From Apostichopus japonicus (taxonomy: Eukaryota; Echinodermata; Holothuroidea; Aspidochirotida; Stichopodidae), in NCBI RefSeq assembly GCF_037975245.1, contig NC_092563.1, positions 23,592,960 to 23,656,959 of the forward strand: 64,000 bases of DNA. Reading direction: 5' to 3'. This document shows, piece by piece, positions 19,910 through 34,900 of this stretch. A model generated the notes under the pieces. The model was not told the origin of the DNA. It ran no database searches and saw only the letters and a list, made by a program, of their open reading frames with translations. Positions within the stretch are counted from its first letter, which is position 1. Each line of letters begins with the position of its first letter. Position numbers and translations under genes: made by a program.

Positions 19910-22900
19910 CTATCAAGAGTAGAGAACGATTACGAGTTATTATGAGACCGAATATAGAACGTTGAAGGCTTGCATATACAGTCAGGGAAAGACAATACCT
20001 CAATGATAACACTAGTACAGGACAAGAAAGGAGAACTCAAGACAAAAGATATGGTATAAAACAAAGCCATATTTCCTCTAAAAGCATCTTGATTCAGAAA
20101 CAAATTGAATCGACTAGTTCTCATTTTTCATTTTTGCAGGTACGTTTAAGTTTCTTTAGGTCTTTAATCCACGGAGGATAAATATGCCGGGCACCTAATC
20201 CCTCCCTGTGTTTTTCTGCCATTAAAAACCACTGTATACTCCTCCTCCTTCAACTCACCCGTAGCCTGCCAACGGTGCGAGAAGTTGCGACGCCGTCCTA
20301 TCGTTCAAGGTTATGATCACGATCGTCTTGTCGTCTTCGCTCTCGAATAGATCCCACCACTCTACCGTATTGGAGAGTCCAGCGATGGCACCAGAGTTCA
20401 GGAGCAAGGATGCATTGGAGTTTTCACCATCTGGAAAGAAGCGGCAAGAATAATCTATATTTCCGAGCGAATCAGAATTTGCCTGTATCGTGTTCTACCA
20501 GACAGCACAGGGAACGGTGTTTGCGTTCAAATTTCGTTTTGGAGTCTCGCTGGTTCTAAATTATTTCTCTCGTAAATATTACGGTCTTTCTTCAGAAAAC
20601 ACATCTAAATATCTGTTCACTTGTATATCCATTTGCTCAATTTTAGCAAATGGCAGTTTTTCTATGCAATGCACACTAGCCCAAACAAGAACCGGTTACC
20701 TCTTTAGTTGCAATTCAAACAATGCTTGTTGGCAAAAACAGTTCTTGAACAAATTTGATCAATAAGAAAACAATCCAACATGCTATATTGGAAATTATAA
20801 CACAGGAGTTGGCATAAAAAATGTTTTCAACAAAGAATGTACAAAAACATGTGTGAGGCAGAGATTTCACTATTTTTTATAAGAAAGGTTAACAGGCAAA
20901 ATGTTTTGATATTTCTGTCTTTGGTAGGATATCCATGACATGATTCAACAATGTTACTCTGAATTTACCTGGTAGTATCTTCTCTGCTGAAGACGCCATA
21001 CCGGTCAAAGGCACTCTAACATACTTAGGGAACAGTTTTGGAATCAATCTGTAAGAAAACATAAATGAACTCTCTGAAGACTCAAGAAACACACACCAAC
21101 ATCTAACTTACATCAACATGTTTTTTTTTTTCAGCTGAAAGAACCCTTTTGATACAAGACTGATAATCAATGGACTTAAGATTGAAAAAAAAACGCTTCT
21201 GTGAAGTATTGAATTATTGTTTGGACAGAGGTGTATCATAGTGAAATCACAAGATTCTCAATGCTATTGCATATTAAGTGCAAGTTTGCCCTATTTGCCT
21301 ATCAGACAATAACATTGGAAAGTTTGCGAGGCCTATCCATACGAAAGCTTTCAACATTGCTGTGAGACCTATCCAAACTAACATTCAGCAGTTGGCGAGG
21401 ACCAACTGTACAACAGCATTCAATAGAATTGTGAGGCTTGATCATACAACATTTAACGGTTTGCTAGCCTAACCATACAACAAATTCAACAGATCTGTTA
21501 GGTACAGCCTCAAAACAGGACTATCGTGAAACGTATCCGTACACAATATCCAACAGGTTGGCTCAGCGTAACTATATATACAAGCATATTGAACATTGGT
21601 TACTGCATGACCTAACTATGCAACGAAAGGTTCGCTAGGCCTAAAACATACACCACTCAGCAGATTATGTGATATCCTAAGCATACAAGATTCAACAGTA
21701 TGCATAGGCCTAACCATACAACAACATTCCACATGTGTGCTATGCCTAACCCTAGAACAGCAATCAATACATGTGTATGTTTACTCATGGACAATATCAC
21801 ATAAAATTTAATGAACCTCTTCATCATAGACTGATGAGCTGCAGCAGCTTGCGAAGAAATATTACTATCGGGTACATATTGCAAAAGTGAACATTTTTTC
21901 CAAAACAAAAGTTAAGTTCAACCCTCTCACTCACACTGGATCATTGGTTGCGGATAAGTTAAGCATCGCTGCTAGTCCGTCACGAATCTTCCTGTCTGCT
22001 TCATCCGTGGGGCTGAGAGTAATCTGTACTTCGCCCCCAACTGTTGGTGTAACTAACTCACTACCTGTGATTCTGTACCAGAAAAGCAACAAAACGACAT
22101 CGTCCTACTATATTACAATAGGAATAGCATGTTTCTCAGACATAAGAAGAGTTAAACGATGAATGGGGGCACAAAATATTAACTTTTCATAAGTTATAGA
22201 CCCTTTTTGGAGAAAACAGGGCGGGGTGGGGGTTTGGGGGGAACAACCTGTATTTGTCCAAGTTAGTTTTCTATATTCACTTTTCGTTATAAAGAAATAA
22301 CAGAATAACATGTGACTAGCCGTCAACTTACTGTAACAGTCTAGCAGACTGAGTTTATAGGATCAGCTGCTCAGAAGCATTAATAAAAACTCAAACGTGA
22401 AACAAGATGTTCAATTGATGTTCAATTTCAATATGGAAAATATTACTTTTCCATTTAAGATAAGGGGAATTTGATAGATGTCATTTTTATTTACATATCG
22501 TAGATACATCTTCAGAAGGGATAGAATATATCAAGGGCAACTTACCTTGTGAAGGTGTATCTGAATGTCATGATGACATCCTGGTTTGAGTTCAGCTCAT
22601 TCTCAAATGACTCCCTGCTTGGTGGACTGACCTCCCAGGTGGTGCCCGATTCACCGCTATAGGTAATCTTGATAAAGTCCTCTTGTCGGTAAAGAGTGAG
22701 GAATGTTCGTGCCTCCTACGGATGACGAAAAAATAGGTAAATTCCGCCGTTTAATCGACTTCATAGAGAATTAACCCAGTTCTGTGTCATGTACAGGCCA
22801 TGTGTCATCTATGGGCCATGCATTCCAAAGCTACCTATTAATACACATGATTCAAACATGATCTGGTTAAGTTTGTTCATTGTTTGTAAGAGACCAAAGA

Positions 22901-25900
22901 CCTGTCAACGTAGTTTAGTGGTTCCGATCTTGTTTTTGGTTGAGAGATATCCTACCATTTAAAAGTCGTGTCCGAGGGCTGTCGGTTTGTACATGTAATA
23001 GTGCCATTTATACGCTTTCAAACCTAATCATTTGCTTTTGCATGCAGGTAGAATGTTGTTAACATGTGTCCACACTGAAAACTGCCATCTTTAGGTCAAG
23101 TTACAAGGGTCAATCCAATATATTAAAAAAAATACATCTCCATTACAGAAAGTAAATATTGTAATATTTTCAATTATATTAAGACTGGATCAAGGCTTTC
23201 GACCTTGTGGTGTTTGAAGTAAAATTAAAATGTGTGTGAAGGAAGCATTTAATCTGTGAATATCTCCAAAATGGAGTAAGATCTTTCTTAGCTCTTTGGA
23301 AATTCAAGTTCATTTCATTTATTTATTTTTTCCTCAGTGTACAAAAATTGAAATAGTGACAAAGTCATATTAATTAACAATATTAATTATTGCTAGTTGT
23401 TCGTGGCAGTTATCTCTATCAGACAGGGCAACAATAATGGTTAGGTTTGTGTCTCCTTTCAATAAAGTTCTGAGTTCCCATGCAAGAGAAAAGCAAAAAC
23501 AGCTGTAAGTAAAACAAACCCCGAAAATGCAGATACATCATCTTACCAAATCGTCATCAAAGTCTTCGACTAACTTGTTGTACTCCTGTTTCGACAAAGG
23601 CGCCAGGGATCCCATTTGGGCAAAAGATGTAAAAATTGGCTGAAAAGAAGGCAAAAATAAATACATGGAATTGTTTGATATCCAGCTTGGTAGCAACAGC
23701 TGGTGACACAGAGGCCATTCATCGAGATAATGCAACTACTGAATATGCATGATACAAAAGCTTTAAAAAAAATATATATATATATAAAAATAAAACTGTA
23801 ATAAGAATGATTCTGGAAGTCCATACTGATTTCTAATATAAACTTAAAACTTTTTAAGGAAACTAAATAAAATATTTAGAAAACCAAAGCAGCACAAAAA
23901 TGACCCAAGCTGTTGGCATTTTAATCTTAGTTGTAATGCAACACTTGATTGAGAAAAGGTTTTACTAATTACATTCATTGTTTCTCCAATTGAACAATGA
24001 TTACAAAAAATTTCATGAGTGATTAAACTCACTGCTATCCATATTTCTCCCGTTTCTCACATATTTTGGGGATTTTGTTCATTACTTTCTTCCTCTGGGT
24101 TCACGGCCTCCCCCCTCCCCTTAATAACTAAATCTTCTACTATTCTATCAAAAACCAACCTCAGTCAGACACCATAGCTCAGTCCCCTAACCTACTGTTC
24201 AATGCTCCTGTCAGGGAACAAACCCCTCTACCTCTCCCCCCACCCCCTTTCCATTTTCTAAAATTACCTGGTAACCACTGAAGGACACCGAGATCTCGGA
24301 CATCTGCGGTGGGTTGGCGATGCTCACGGTGTTGGCGAAAGATACAAAGATAAGAGGGAACCAGATGATGAAGATGAGACCCAGCACCATACCCCCTCCC
24401 ATTCCATATTTCACCGCTGCTTTCTGCATTTGACCTCTCGGTGTTGGCATGTTCTGGTGAAAATTGAGGGTGGACAAAAAAAAAAGCAATATTTTATACA
24501 GAGTATGAGTTTGATGATCAATACAGCAAGGATAATCCTCGTCCTTATCTTTATTTTCCACTCTTCGGACGTTACCCAAACATTTAAAAAGAATCTTACA
24601 CTCAAGGAAAACATGTTTTATTTTTTGTTGGGTTACCTTGGTTACCTGGTTTTCTTTACGATGCCAACCAATGACAGTGAGCAGTGTAGATGCAAAAGTA
24701 CAAATTTTCATATTGATTAATAACACAACAGCTTTATCAGATGACATTGCTTCAGTTTGCAATGTTTTCTGACAATTTATTTTTCCATAAAAGAGAAAAG
24801 GCTATTTGACAAAAGTCAAGTTCTATTTTTCGGAAAAGATATAAAATTATGAGCGAATTTCCACTTTGCTTTTTTACACGTGATCAATATGAATGTGACG
24901 GACCTTACGAGCAACGAAATGCTCTGAATTGAATAGAATCATTACTGACTCGTGCATTTATACTCGGTGAAGAAAATGCAGGGGATTACTGTCTATAGTT
25001 GGATCAACGGAATTCTTTATTTCAGTAATCCTCTGATGAATTCTCTAACATTGTCGACCAAAAGAATTTTTTTCTTACTTCCAAACATTACAAGATATGA
25101 ATAAAAATATTTCTTCGTTACTACCGACAGGTGTTTACGTCAATTAGCAAACCCGGATTAAAGAATAACGTATTAATCTTCTGTGCGTAAATTTGCGGTA
25201 CTGAATGATGTTGATGTCGATACTAACATGAAAAATTCGCTGTTTAATATAGCAATCTTACTGTTTACCTTTTCGTTTCTTCTAAAGCATTTGTCTGGAT
25301 AAATGTTGGAGTAGATGTCTTCTATCTTTGCATAGTGGAAGAGTGACAACGTCGTGTCTGTCCACACCCAGTCCATGATAAGCCTCAGCTCTGCCAGGAA
25401 TGGAATTGCCTTCCACCTGCAAATCACCAAATATGAGTGAAATCTCAATAAAATTGTCTAGCTTTGTGCACCATCTTATAAAAAAGACCAAATAAATGTC
25501 ACTACTAAATAAATAAATATCTACTTAATTTCATCAGACAGTATTGTACCGAGGGATGCAAATGAAATGGAAATAATTCTGGTGGACAGAAGCTGGACAG
25601 CAGCAGAAAGCTTTCACCGTGTTACACGCCACGGTGGGTTCTGTTTATGTGTAATGTTTTTCCCCAGTCAATTCACTTAGGCATAAACTGAATATTATAA
25701 TTTGCTTACTACCTGTAAGTCATGTCACAGCAACTTGAAGAAATTTCCTTTACAGTTCGAAACACTTCACCTTGAATTACTTGAATTTTCAGGTCACTTA
25801 TATAAAGTGACAGCATATTTGCATATGAAAACTGAGGGTAAGTTACAGTTAATTAACATCTTGTTCTTCCACCAATTAGAAATACCACCAAACACTTGAT

Positions 25901-28900
25901 AGCATTATTGTAGTTATACTGTTTAAATGGACAGTAGCCTAGCCTACAGCCTAGCCTAGTAGTTATTTTTTCTCTTCAAGCAGAATATACCTCTTTAGGT
26001 GAAGGGAAAAGACAAAGAAGTAACATACCCGTAGAACATGACCAGGCTGGCATAGCTGTACCGCTTGTACAGGAAATTACCCAGAATCCTTGTGGGATAT
26101 CCACTTCTGATTTGATAACAGGAGAGTCCAAAGTAGACACAATTTAAGAAGTAGAACCATCTAGCTGGAGTGTTTTCAGTGAATGGCCTAGAATGGAGAT
26201 GATGAGAATAATAAAAGACAACAAATAACGGAGAATTAAACAACAGAAATGATGCATGCATTGACGAAGGTTGAAAATTACAGATGGATGGTCTGTTACC
26301 ATAGCAACTTATGATAAGAGTTTTATAAACACATCAAGAGAGTAATTTACAGCTAATAAGACCAACATCTTAGAAATTTTGCGCATGCAGTCCCGAACAT
26401 CGATTTTGACTGCCACTGGTGACACAACTGAATATCAACAAAAAATTAATATTGTATGCATGCAGGCAGAGCTTTGTCTACAATTGCAAAACCATTTGTT
26501 ACTTTGATAAAACTGGAACAGTTCAGGCTAATTGAACCAAAATCTCCCCAAAACAACCAGAAAAAGGCCAAATATTCTGAATATTTTCTACTGCCATATA
26601 TATAGACTCACTTGTTGTTGATAGGAGGCAAAATGAAGAACAGCCACAGATGTATCACGATCACCCAGATGAGAAGGAAGATGAACTTTGCGGTCACGTT
26701 CTTGCGGAGATAAATGGCCCGGTCGATCACGATGACGAAGAATTGGATCAGCAGCAGTACCAGGAACGAAGTCGGGATGTTGTTGCTGTCGACCAACTCG
26801 GTGACATCACTAGCGGCCTTCTCTTCCTGTCAGAGTAAGGAAAGGAAAAGATAATGGTGACGTCGTGACAGAGTTTCCTTTTCGAAAAACTTACTAAGTT
26901 ACAATATTCTGCCATGACATGATGGAGAAAGAATTTTAAATTTCACTGTATTATCTCTTAGATAGAATGAATGCTTAAAATCAGCTGTTGTCAGAACAAA
27001 ACAGCAAAGAAAAGAAGATCAATGACAAGTATTTAATATTGCTATCATGAAATTGTACACAAAGAATGAACCATTTATAAGTGGGTGGATCTAGGGATAG
27101 ACACTTCTAAAATTCTTTGGCACGACAAAAACCGCCAAACTAGGTACATAGCACAAGCCACTGGGAATCATCGACTGCAATCTCTTTCGATTTAAGATGA
27201 TCCCGATCGAAAAGTTTTTTTTGTTGACATTTTGGTTTAACTTACACCAAAAGCGTGGTTGAAGAGAGCTAAGACGATGAACATGATGAACTGAAGCAGG
27301 AACATTACTACGTAGACGTCAGTTGTGGCACTGAAGGTAGGATCGACCATCTGCTGATAAAACCGCTTCAATGGAGCCAGCAGACTCCTACGGAAGAAGA
27401 AGTAACAATAATAAAAACTTGTGTTGGGCTACATATGACTCGGGCTGATGAAAGAGCGAGTTGTAAGAACAAGGTGTAATATACAGATTATCTTGAAAAG
27501 TAATTTTACACATCTGTGGTGTAGAAATTAAGGCAGATTTTTTTGGTTTTAGGATCTTAAAGAAACAAAGACAAAACATGAAATGAACATTACATCCATC
27601 TCACCGTTAACACTGAAAAGTCTACTCCAGTAGCCTGTCATACTGGCCCTTTTATGCAGGTTAGTTTCAGCCGGGATATAATGATGAGGTTTTAAGGTAA
27701 CAGTGTGGAATAGTTTTCTCTTCGGTATCAGTTTCGCAACCAGAATATAGAGGTTTAGAGTAAGAACTAAACAGTGTGCAATACTTTTCCCTTCAATATA
27801 CGACGGAATCTCAATGACTGCCACTGGAACATCATCACTTTTAATAAAACAATGCGAATGGCTTACTCTGTCTCCGATTCCTCCTCCTTTTCCTCCTCCT
27901 CTTCACTTTCCTCCCTCTGAATTGGTTCTCCATCTTCTCCAACTGCTGCTCCCTCTTCATCTCCACCCTTAGCAGCTGCTGCGTCCTCTGTATCTCCATC
28001 TGCAGCTTCTGAGAGCAGATAAATGGTAATCATATATATAGGTGTATTTAAACAGGTTCAGTAAAGAGGCTAATACAGTTTTGTGTATTATGCAATACTA
28101 CTAACTCTGAGGCATGCCATACGGACCGTAACATTTCATAAGATCACACACCCCAGCTGTAATAAGCAATAAGTTTGAAAAACTGAATACACATGATGTA
28201 ACATTCAGAGTATAAGCTGAACATTACAAAGGTCAGTCTCAGACCAGACCACACACTGTGTAACAAGCAGTAGGCTTACATGTATCACACAGCTGTACTG
28301 CAATCTCCCAGACTGATTGCACATCATGTAACATTCAGAGTATAAGCTGTTACAAAGGTCAGTCTCAAATAGACCACACACTGTATAATAAGAAGTAAGG
28401 TTACATGTATCACACAGATGTACTACAAGCTGAACATTACAAAGGTCAGTCTCAGACCAGACCACACACTGTGTAACAAGCAGTAGGCTTACATGTATCA
28501 CACAGATGTACTACAATCTCCCAGACTGATTGCACATCATGTAACATTCAGAGTATAAGCTGTTACAAAGGTCAGTCTCAAATAGACCACACACTGTATA
28601 ATAAGAAGTAAGGTTACATGTATCACACAGATGTACTACAATCTCCCAGACTGATTGCACAATAGCTCTCAGCCAGGTTACTACCAGAAAGATCACATTT
28701 ATGCAACCACTGACAGTCAGGTCTGCATGGCAAGCACACATTATGTAAGACAGACAGACCACTGACTTAGGCAGACTACAATCTGTCTGTCAGACTAAAC
28801 AGTATGTAACACAGACAGACACAATGCCACACACACAGACCATTAACTCTCAAGCAGACCACAATCTGTCTGGCAAGCACACATTATGTAAGACAGACAG

Positions 28901-31900
28901 ACTATTGACTTAGGCAGACTATAATCTATACGTCAGACCAAACTGTTTGTAACACAGACAGACACAATGCCACACACACAGACCATTAACTCTCAAGCAG
29001 ACCACAATCTGTCAATCACAACAAACATCGTCATAATGAGACCACTAGGTAATAGGCAGACTACACACAAATTAAACAATGCCTTTTGTTCCTTTTGTTC
29101 AACCATTAGATCCCTCCCCCCCCCCCTTTCTTCATTTCTATATTTTCATTTTCCCTTCCCAAAATATCACTCCAACAGTAATTCTTGCTGTTTTACTTAA
29201 TTAATTTCTCTGAAGTATTCTAATTCCACTGCTCAAACTAATCCCAGGATTAACACTTACCTGTTTCTTCATCCTCTTCAGACTTCTTCTTGTCCTTCTT
29301 CTTCTTCTTTTTGTCCTTTTTGTCCTTCTTCTTCTTCTTTTTGTCTTTCTTCTTTTGTTTCTCCATGTCCTCCTTCGCTGCTTTATCTTGATCATCTTCA
29401 TTTTCTTCCTTGCTTTCTTCATCTTCTTCTTCTTCTTTTCCTTCATTCTGTCCGAGGTCTGGTACCACCTGACTCTCCGTCCACAAACCGTGGCTCTGCA
29501 AACAACCAGGATGAACTTTAGTGTTGATATGATCATAATCATAATAAATAATAATATGATAGTAGTATCTAATTATGCTCTGAAGCTATTTATCCTCCAA
29601 GGCAAGATCTTAATGAGAATCTGAAGAATATGTCAACGAGCTATTTGCGCTAACGATCGATTCCAGCCCGCAAACCTTTCCAGGACACACTCAAAAGGAG
29701 GAAACATTTACACCACCTGGAAAACCCCAATTTACAGAATGGGTACACAGAATGGTTTTCCACAGTTGTGATGATGGGGACTTAAAGTTGCTCGTGATCT
29801 GTTTCTTTTCTTCTTCAACTTATTCTTCAAATTTTCCATGTTCTGCCTGTTTTGCTTTGCATGTTCTGAGTTCCACCTTCTCTGAGAACAGGACTTTTTT
29901 GGGAGAAATATGCTCAAGCAATTCAATGCAGGTGTATTGGGGAACAGAGAAGCTTAAAAAAGGCTTTGTGGGAAATTTTCCACACAGCTTTACTTCGACA
30001 AATGACAGAACATCACAGCTTCATCTCACGTGGTAGTATGTACCTCAATACTGCCAAACCAAGGGTGGTGGGATGGTTGGGGGGGGGACAAAATATATTA
30101 AATTACAAAGTGAAAAGATTGTTAGGTCTGACATAAACATACCTTAAGTATAGACCTGTGGAAGAAGACAGCCAGGAGCAAGCAGAGATCCAAGACGGAG
30201 AAGTTTTCCGTGTAGACCATTCCAAAGACCTCTGGCGGCCACAGAGGAGTGTTACCTTCGTTGTACGCTAAGTTTGCTTCGCTATTCCACGGGTAGAAAC
30301 TAAACTGGAAGACGTACTTGTACATCACAATGACCTACGGAATCATTCAAGATGTTTGAAAAACAAACAAAGAAATATGTTGAACAGTTTAAAAAAAAAT
30401 TATTTGCAGCAAATTTTGCAAGATTATGAAGACATTTTAAGATCTAACATGGAGTACATTTTCACCTCCAAGTTTAATTTACAAACATGATTGCTGTAGA
30501 AGTGGATTTGTATATCAGGAGTAAAATTTAACCAAACTGAAACATGGTCTTGGATTATCATGATAACAAGTGAAGCCTCTCAAATGCAAAGCATGACTGT
30601 ACCTTGTTACGTTCACCAAAGAGATACCTTGTCCACTCCCAAAGAGATGAAAAAATCGGAATTTGCGATTGGACATGCAATATAGCAATCAACAAATGGT
30701 TGGGGGGTGGGGGAGGGTGTGGGAGACATTTATTCCATCCATACAGGAAACTTTACTACTTGTGGATGGGATGTCAACACCAACTTTGACAATTGAACAG
30801 AGACACCATTACTGAGTAGAATGATATTATATATGGAAAGAGTCAGGTAGGTTGAAACTTAGGAAGTTAGGAATATATTAATGTTTTCTAAACAACAGAC
30901 ATAAGACCAGACACCTGCTGATAACTTCGGCATGTGCGGTAAACAAGACAGGTGAATCACTGATAATTGATCCAATGATTAGAAGTAAGGAACCAAGTAG
31001 AAGCAGGCATAAATATACAGCATATGGTGAGTACCTGGTATGGGGGGATGGTAGTAGAAGCAGGCATTAACAGTATATGGTGGATACCAGGTTTGGGGGT
31101 GGGTGGGGGAGGGGGGTTGTAGTGGAAGCAGGCATAAACAGACACCTGGGTACCTGGCGTGGGGGTTGGGGGGGATGATGGTAGAAGCAGGCATAAATAG
31201 TGTATGTCAGATTTATAAATGGTTTGTGGGTGGGGGGATGGTTATAAAGCAGGATAAACAGTATATGGTGGGTACCAGGTTTGGGGTGGGGGGAGGTCGG
31301 TATTTTGGGAGGGGACTTACCATTTCGTATGTCAGGATGAAGATCCAGAACCTCCTGGTAGGTCTCGGGATGCAGAGCAGCGCCCAGAGGAAGAGAGCGA
31401 TTACGAGCGGCATGGAGAGAAGGTTGGCCCGGACAATATGGTTGATGATGATCAAGAAAAAGCAGAGAATCTCAGAGTGGGAGATGATGGCATAAAAGAG
31501 GGCGTAGAGGAGCCTCAAGGGGCGTATCATGGATCGTTCAAACTTGGTGGTGCTGGATGTGGCGGTTACCGAGGCGACCTCTTCCTTCCTTTCAGTGCTG
31601 AGAGGGAAGGAACGGAAGTTACATAACGTTTAATCAATCTGGGAGTGGTGAAGTCGTAACATTTATTTGATAATCTTACTCGAACTGATCTAAAAACCAT
31701 TTTCTAAACACTTGACTGCAGGCTCTGGCATCCAATTTTTAACCTAAGTTTTATATTTCCTGACTTCTCAAAGATTTTTTATATTAAACAGCTGTTTAGC
31801 TTCCATTACTAATATTTGTTTAATCTTTTTCTTTTTTGGATCATTTATTTTGGTATCTGATACAAATATCACAAATATACAAATATCACCCAACTTTAAG

Positions 31901-34900
31901 GACTGGAGGGTATGTTCTTGCCATCACCAACCTCACAAGCAGAGCAAGCCTCACAAACAAGGACTACTTGATTCCGTATAGCATAGCAGAACGTTACAAA
32001 AATGGTCACATCGCTACACAATGCATATTGATATATCTATATGTATATATTAAGAGCAACATCAGAAGACAGAACCTTTTTAGTATTTTCTTTTCATTTG
32101 GTGATTAAAAAAGTCATACATATCAAACCCACCTACAAAGGCTTCACTGCACAGGTAAAAGCAGTCCATTTTATTTCAAGAACTCTGCTATACAAATAAT
32201 TCGACAAACCAGTAGCCATTTTCACTAGAATAACCTTTGATCCTCACACTGCCTTATAGCAAGTCGAGAATATCACCACACATTTTTTTTAAACAAACCG
32301 ATTGTATGTTCGCACAGATTCAATTGGTAATATGATCAGAATGGGGAGACTTGTAAACAGGCAATAACAAATCAATAATTTTACAGCTTTATCAAATACC
32401 AAAGACAACTTGAAAAACAGATATTTACGGAAAGGCCATGGAACTGGACCTATACCAGCAGATGCAGGATGAATATAGGAGAAAGAACATTGATGTATCT
32501 TTAATTAACTGACATTGGAATAACTCTTGCTTCTATCGATTTTCATACGGACAGGGCTCTAATGACACAGTCATACTAGTTGCTCAAAAGTCATAAGTTT
32601 TGCCGCAAATATGCTAGAGGTCAGATAAGGGTCACCCGTGTTCAAATTTCAGAAAGCTTCTTTACTGCGATTCTCAGATTTATGTTCACTTCATGAGATG
32701 TTTAATCCTTGTGTGGACGTGTGGGAGTAATTTGAATACAGTGAACTTCTGGGAAAGTCCTTCTGAACCAAAAAGCAATTTTTAGCCTTTTAGCAATTTT
32801 TTTGGGGGGGCTTTGGTTACATTTAATAGCAATACTGAAGACCTTTAACAGATCAATCGACTGATTTTCTGCCTTGTCTTGGTTCCCTGAGAAATTCTGG
32901 AAATATTTTATCCTTTGAGCCGTTACGTGAAGCACCGAATACGGCGATTCCAAGCATGAAAAGACTGACTGCTACCATGTTTGTGATTTACACATTGGCT
33001 CACACTTATTACAAACAATGAATTTGGGAAGAAATATTGAATTTTTTTTTTTTTAAAGCTGGACATACATAATGATTACAAACAAGGGAAATTGATAAAT
33101 AACCCCAAAAATTGAAGGAAAAACATAATTTATAGCAGCAGAACAAGAAGTTGGTGGCTTTACATGACAAGGGTCCAACTACTTTAAACTACTGTTTTAT
33201 TCTACAATGAATCTTATCAGCTGTTCTCAGGTCATCCAAGGTCACGGTTAAATGCTCCGTTACCGAGAGATTTTCTCTCAATAATGAGATGCAGTCTGCC
33301 TCGAGACGTGATTTACTTTAGATCCACCGATAGAGGTCAAATCTTTGTGGGATGAACTTTGACCTTCCTGGTACTACCAAACAGCTGTGGGCAATGACTG
33401 TGGAAGTTTTCAGAGGTTTTATTTCAACCTGTAACGGTTGACGCCTAACTAGACAGCTGGTCAAACCATTTAGATCCAATTGTAGCACACTACGACTAAT
33501 TCGTATGGTAGCCTTGAAGTGTAGATCAAGATAACACACAAGATTTAATATAATCAGGTATAGTCAAAGCAGCCTATGACTCTACTTGTTTACCATATAC
33601 ATGTTTGATTTTTTTTTTAATCTTTCCATTTTTTTGCACAGATGGAGCAAAATGTTGCAAAGGAATTTTTTTAAAAATGGTGTTCGGTTCTACTGCTTAA
33701 CTTCAAAATGATGACATGCAATTATGAAATAGCAGACAAACTGATAAAAAAAAAAATTATTATTCCTAAGTATTCCCTCATAATTTGGATAATGACTGAA
33801 TTGACTTTAAACGGTCAACAGCTTTGATTCGAAATAGGAGTACATTTTGAAGAAAAAATGATTACTGAGCATCTTACAGCCAGTCTTCAAGACATTTCTA
33901 ATCTCTGTGTGATATTTAATATGCTAAATAGAGCAACCCTCAATCCCTGGGAGTAATTTAGAGAGTTAGATCCCCTAGGATGGGTCATTCTGTAAATGTT
34001 TTAGCAGATTCACTAGCTCTATGAAGTTGCGGGACAATACCGATGACTTTTTAAAGATCTTGATATATTTATTGTGTGAGTTAGCAAATATGAAATGTGA
34101 AAAAGTAAATCAAGTTGGAACATACAGTTTATATGTGACAGAATATGGGGGGAAAAAATGTGCTAAGGTATTGTTATTAAAAGTGCAAATGTGTTAAAAG
34201 ACACACACTGTAGCCTTGAGTGAAATCTGTGCAAACATGTGGTGCAATCTTTTGTTTCCATATTGCAGGTTTCACTATCAGACAGTATAGTGACATCCCA
34301 CTCAGTGTTGTATAGTGTCATCTTTTGTTTCAATATTGCAGGTTTCACTATCAGACAGTATAGTGACATCCCACTGAGTGTGTATATAGTGTCATCTTTT
34401 GTTTCAATATTGCAGGTTTCACTATCAGACAGTATAGTGACATCCCACTTAGTGTTGTAAAGTGTCATTATTGCTTCATGGCAGGGTATTTTGTATTTAT
34501 TTAGTATCATGGGAGTGAAGCCAAAGAGCCTACAGTATCTTTCAATGTTAAATGCGGGTCAGTCATAGCACACAGTCCAAAGAAAGTCACATGTCCCGTG
34601 TGTTATGTGATGCAGGTATTGTAGTAACAGCACTAATTGTATATTATAATGTTATGTGAGACAGTATCAGAAATTTTTTCCAAGTGTGTCTTTAATGTAG
34701 AAACCAAATTCCAAAAGAGTGTTTGGTACTGCAGTACCAATAAACAGTGGTTGTGTATCGTGTCATGGCCAAAATTTAAAGATATCTGTCGAACATAGTG
34801 TGTATAAATGGACTCGCAGACTATATATGTCAGGCAAATGGACTCAGATGAGTATAAATGGACTCAGACTAAATAGGTCAGGTTTATTGAATATCGTGCA

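Noticed and set aside
28967-29016. CRISPR-like regular repeats near the 143-bp and 213-bp arrays
   Set aside because: The units are contiguous tandem repeats without unique spacers, in an animal gene intron.
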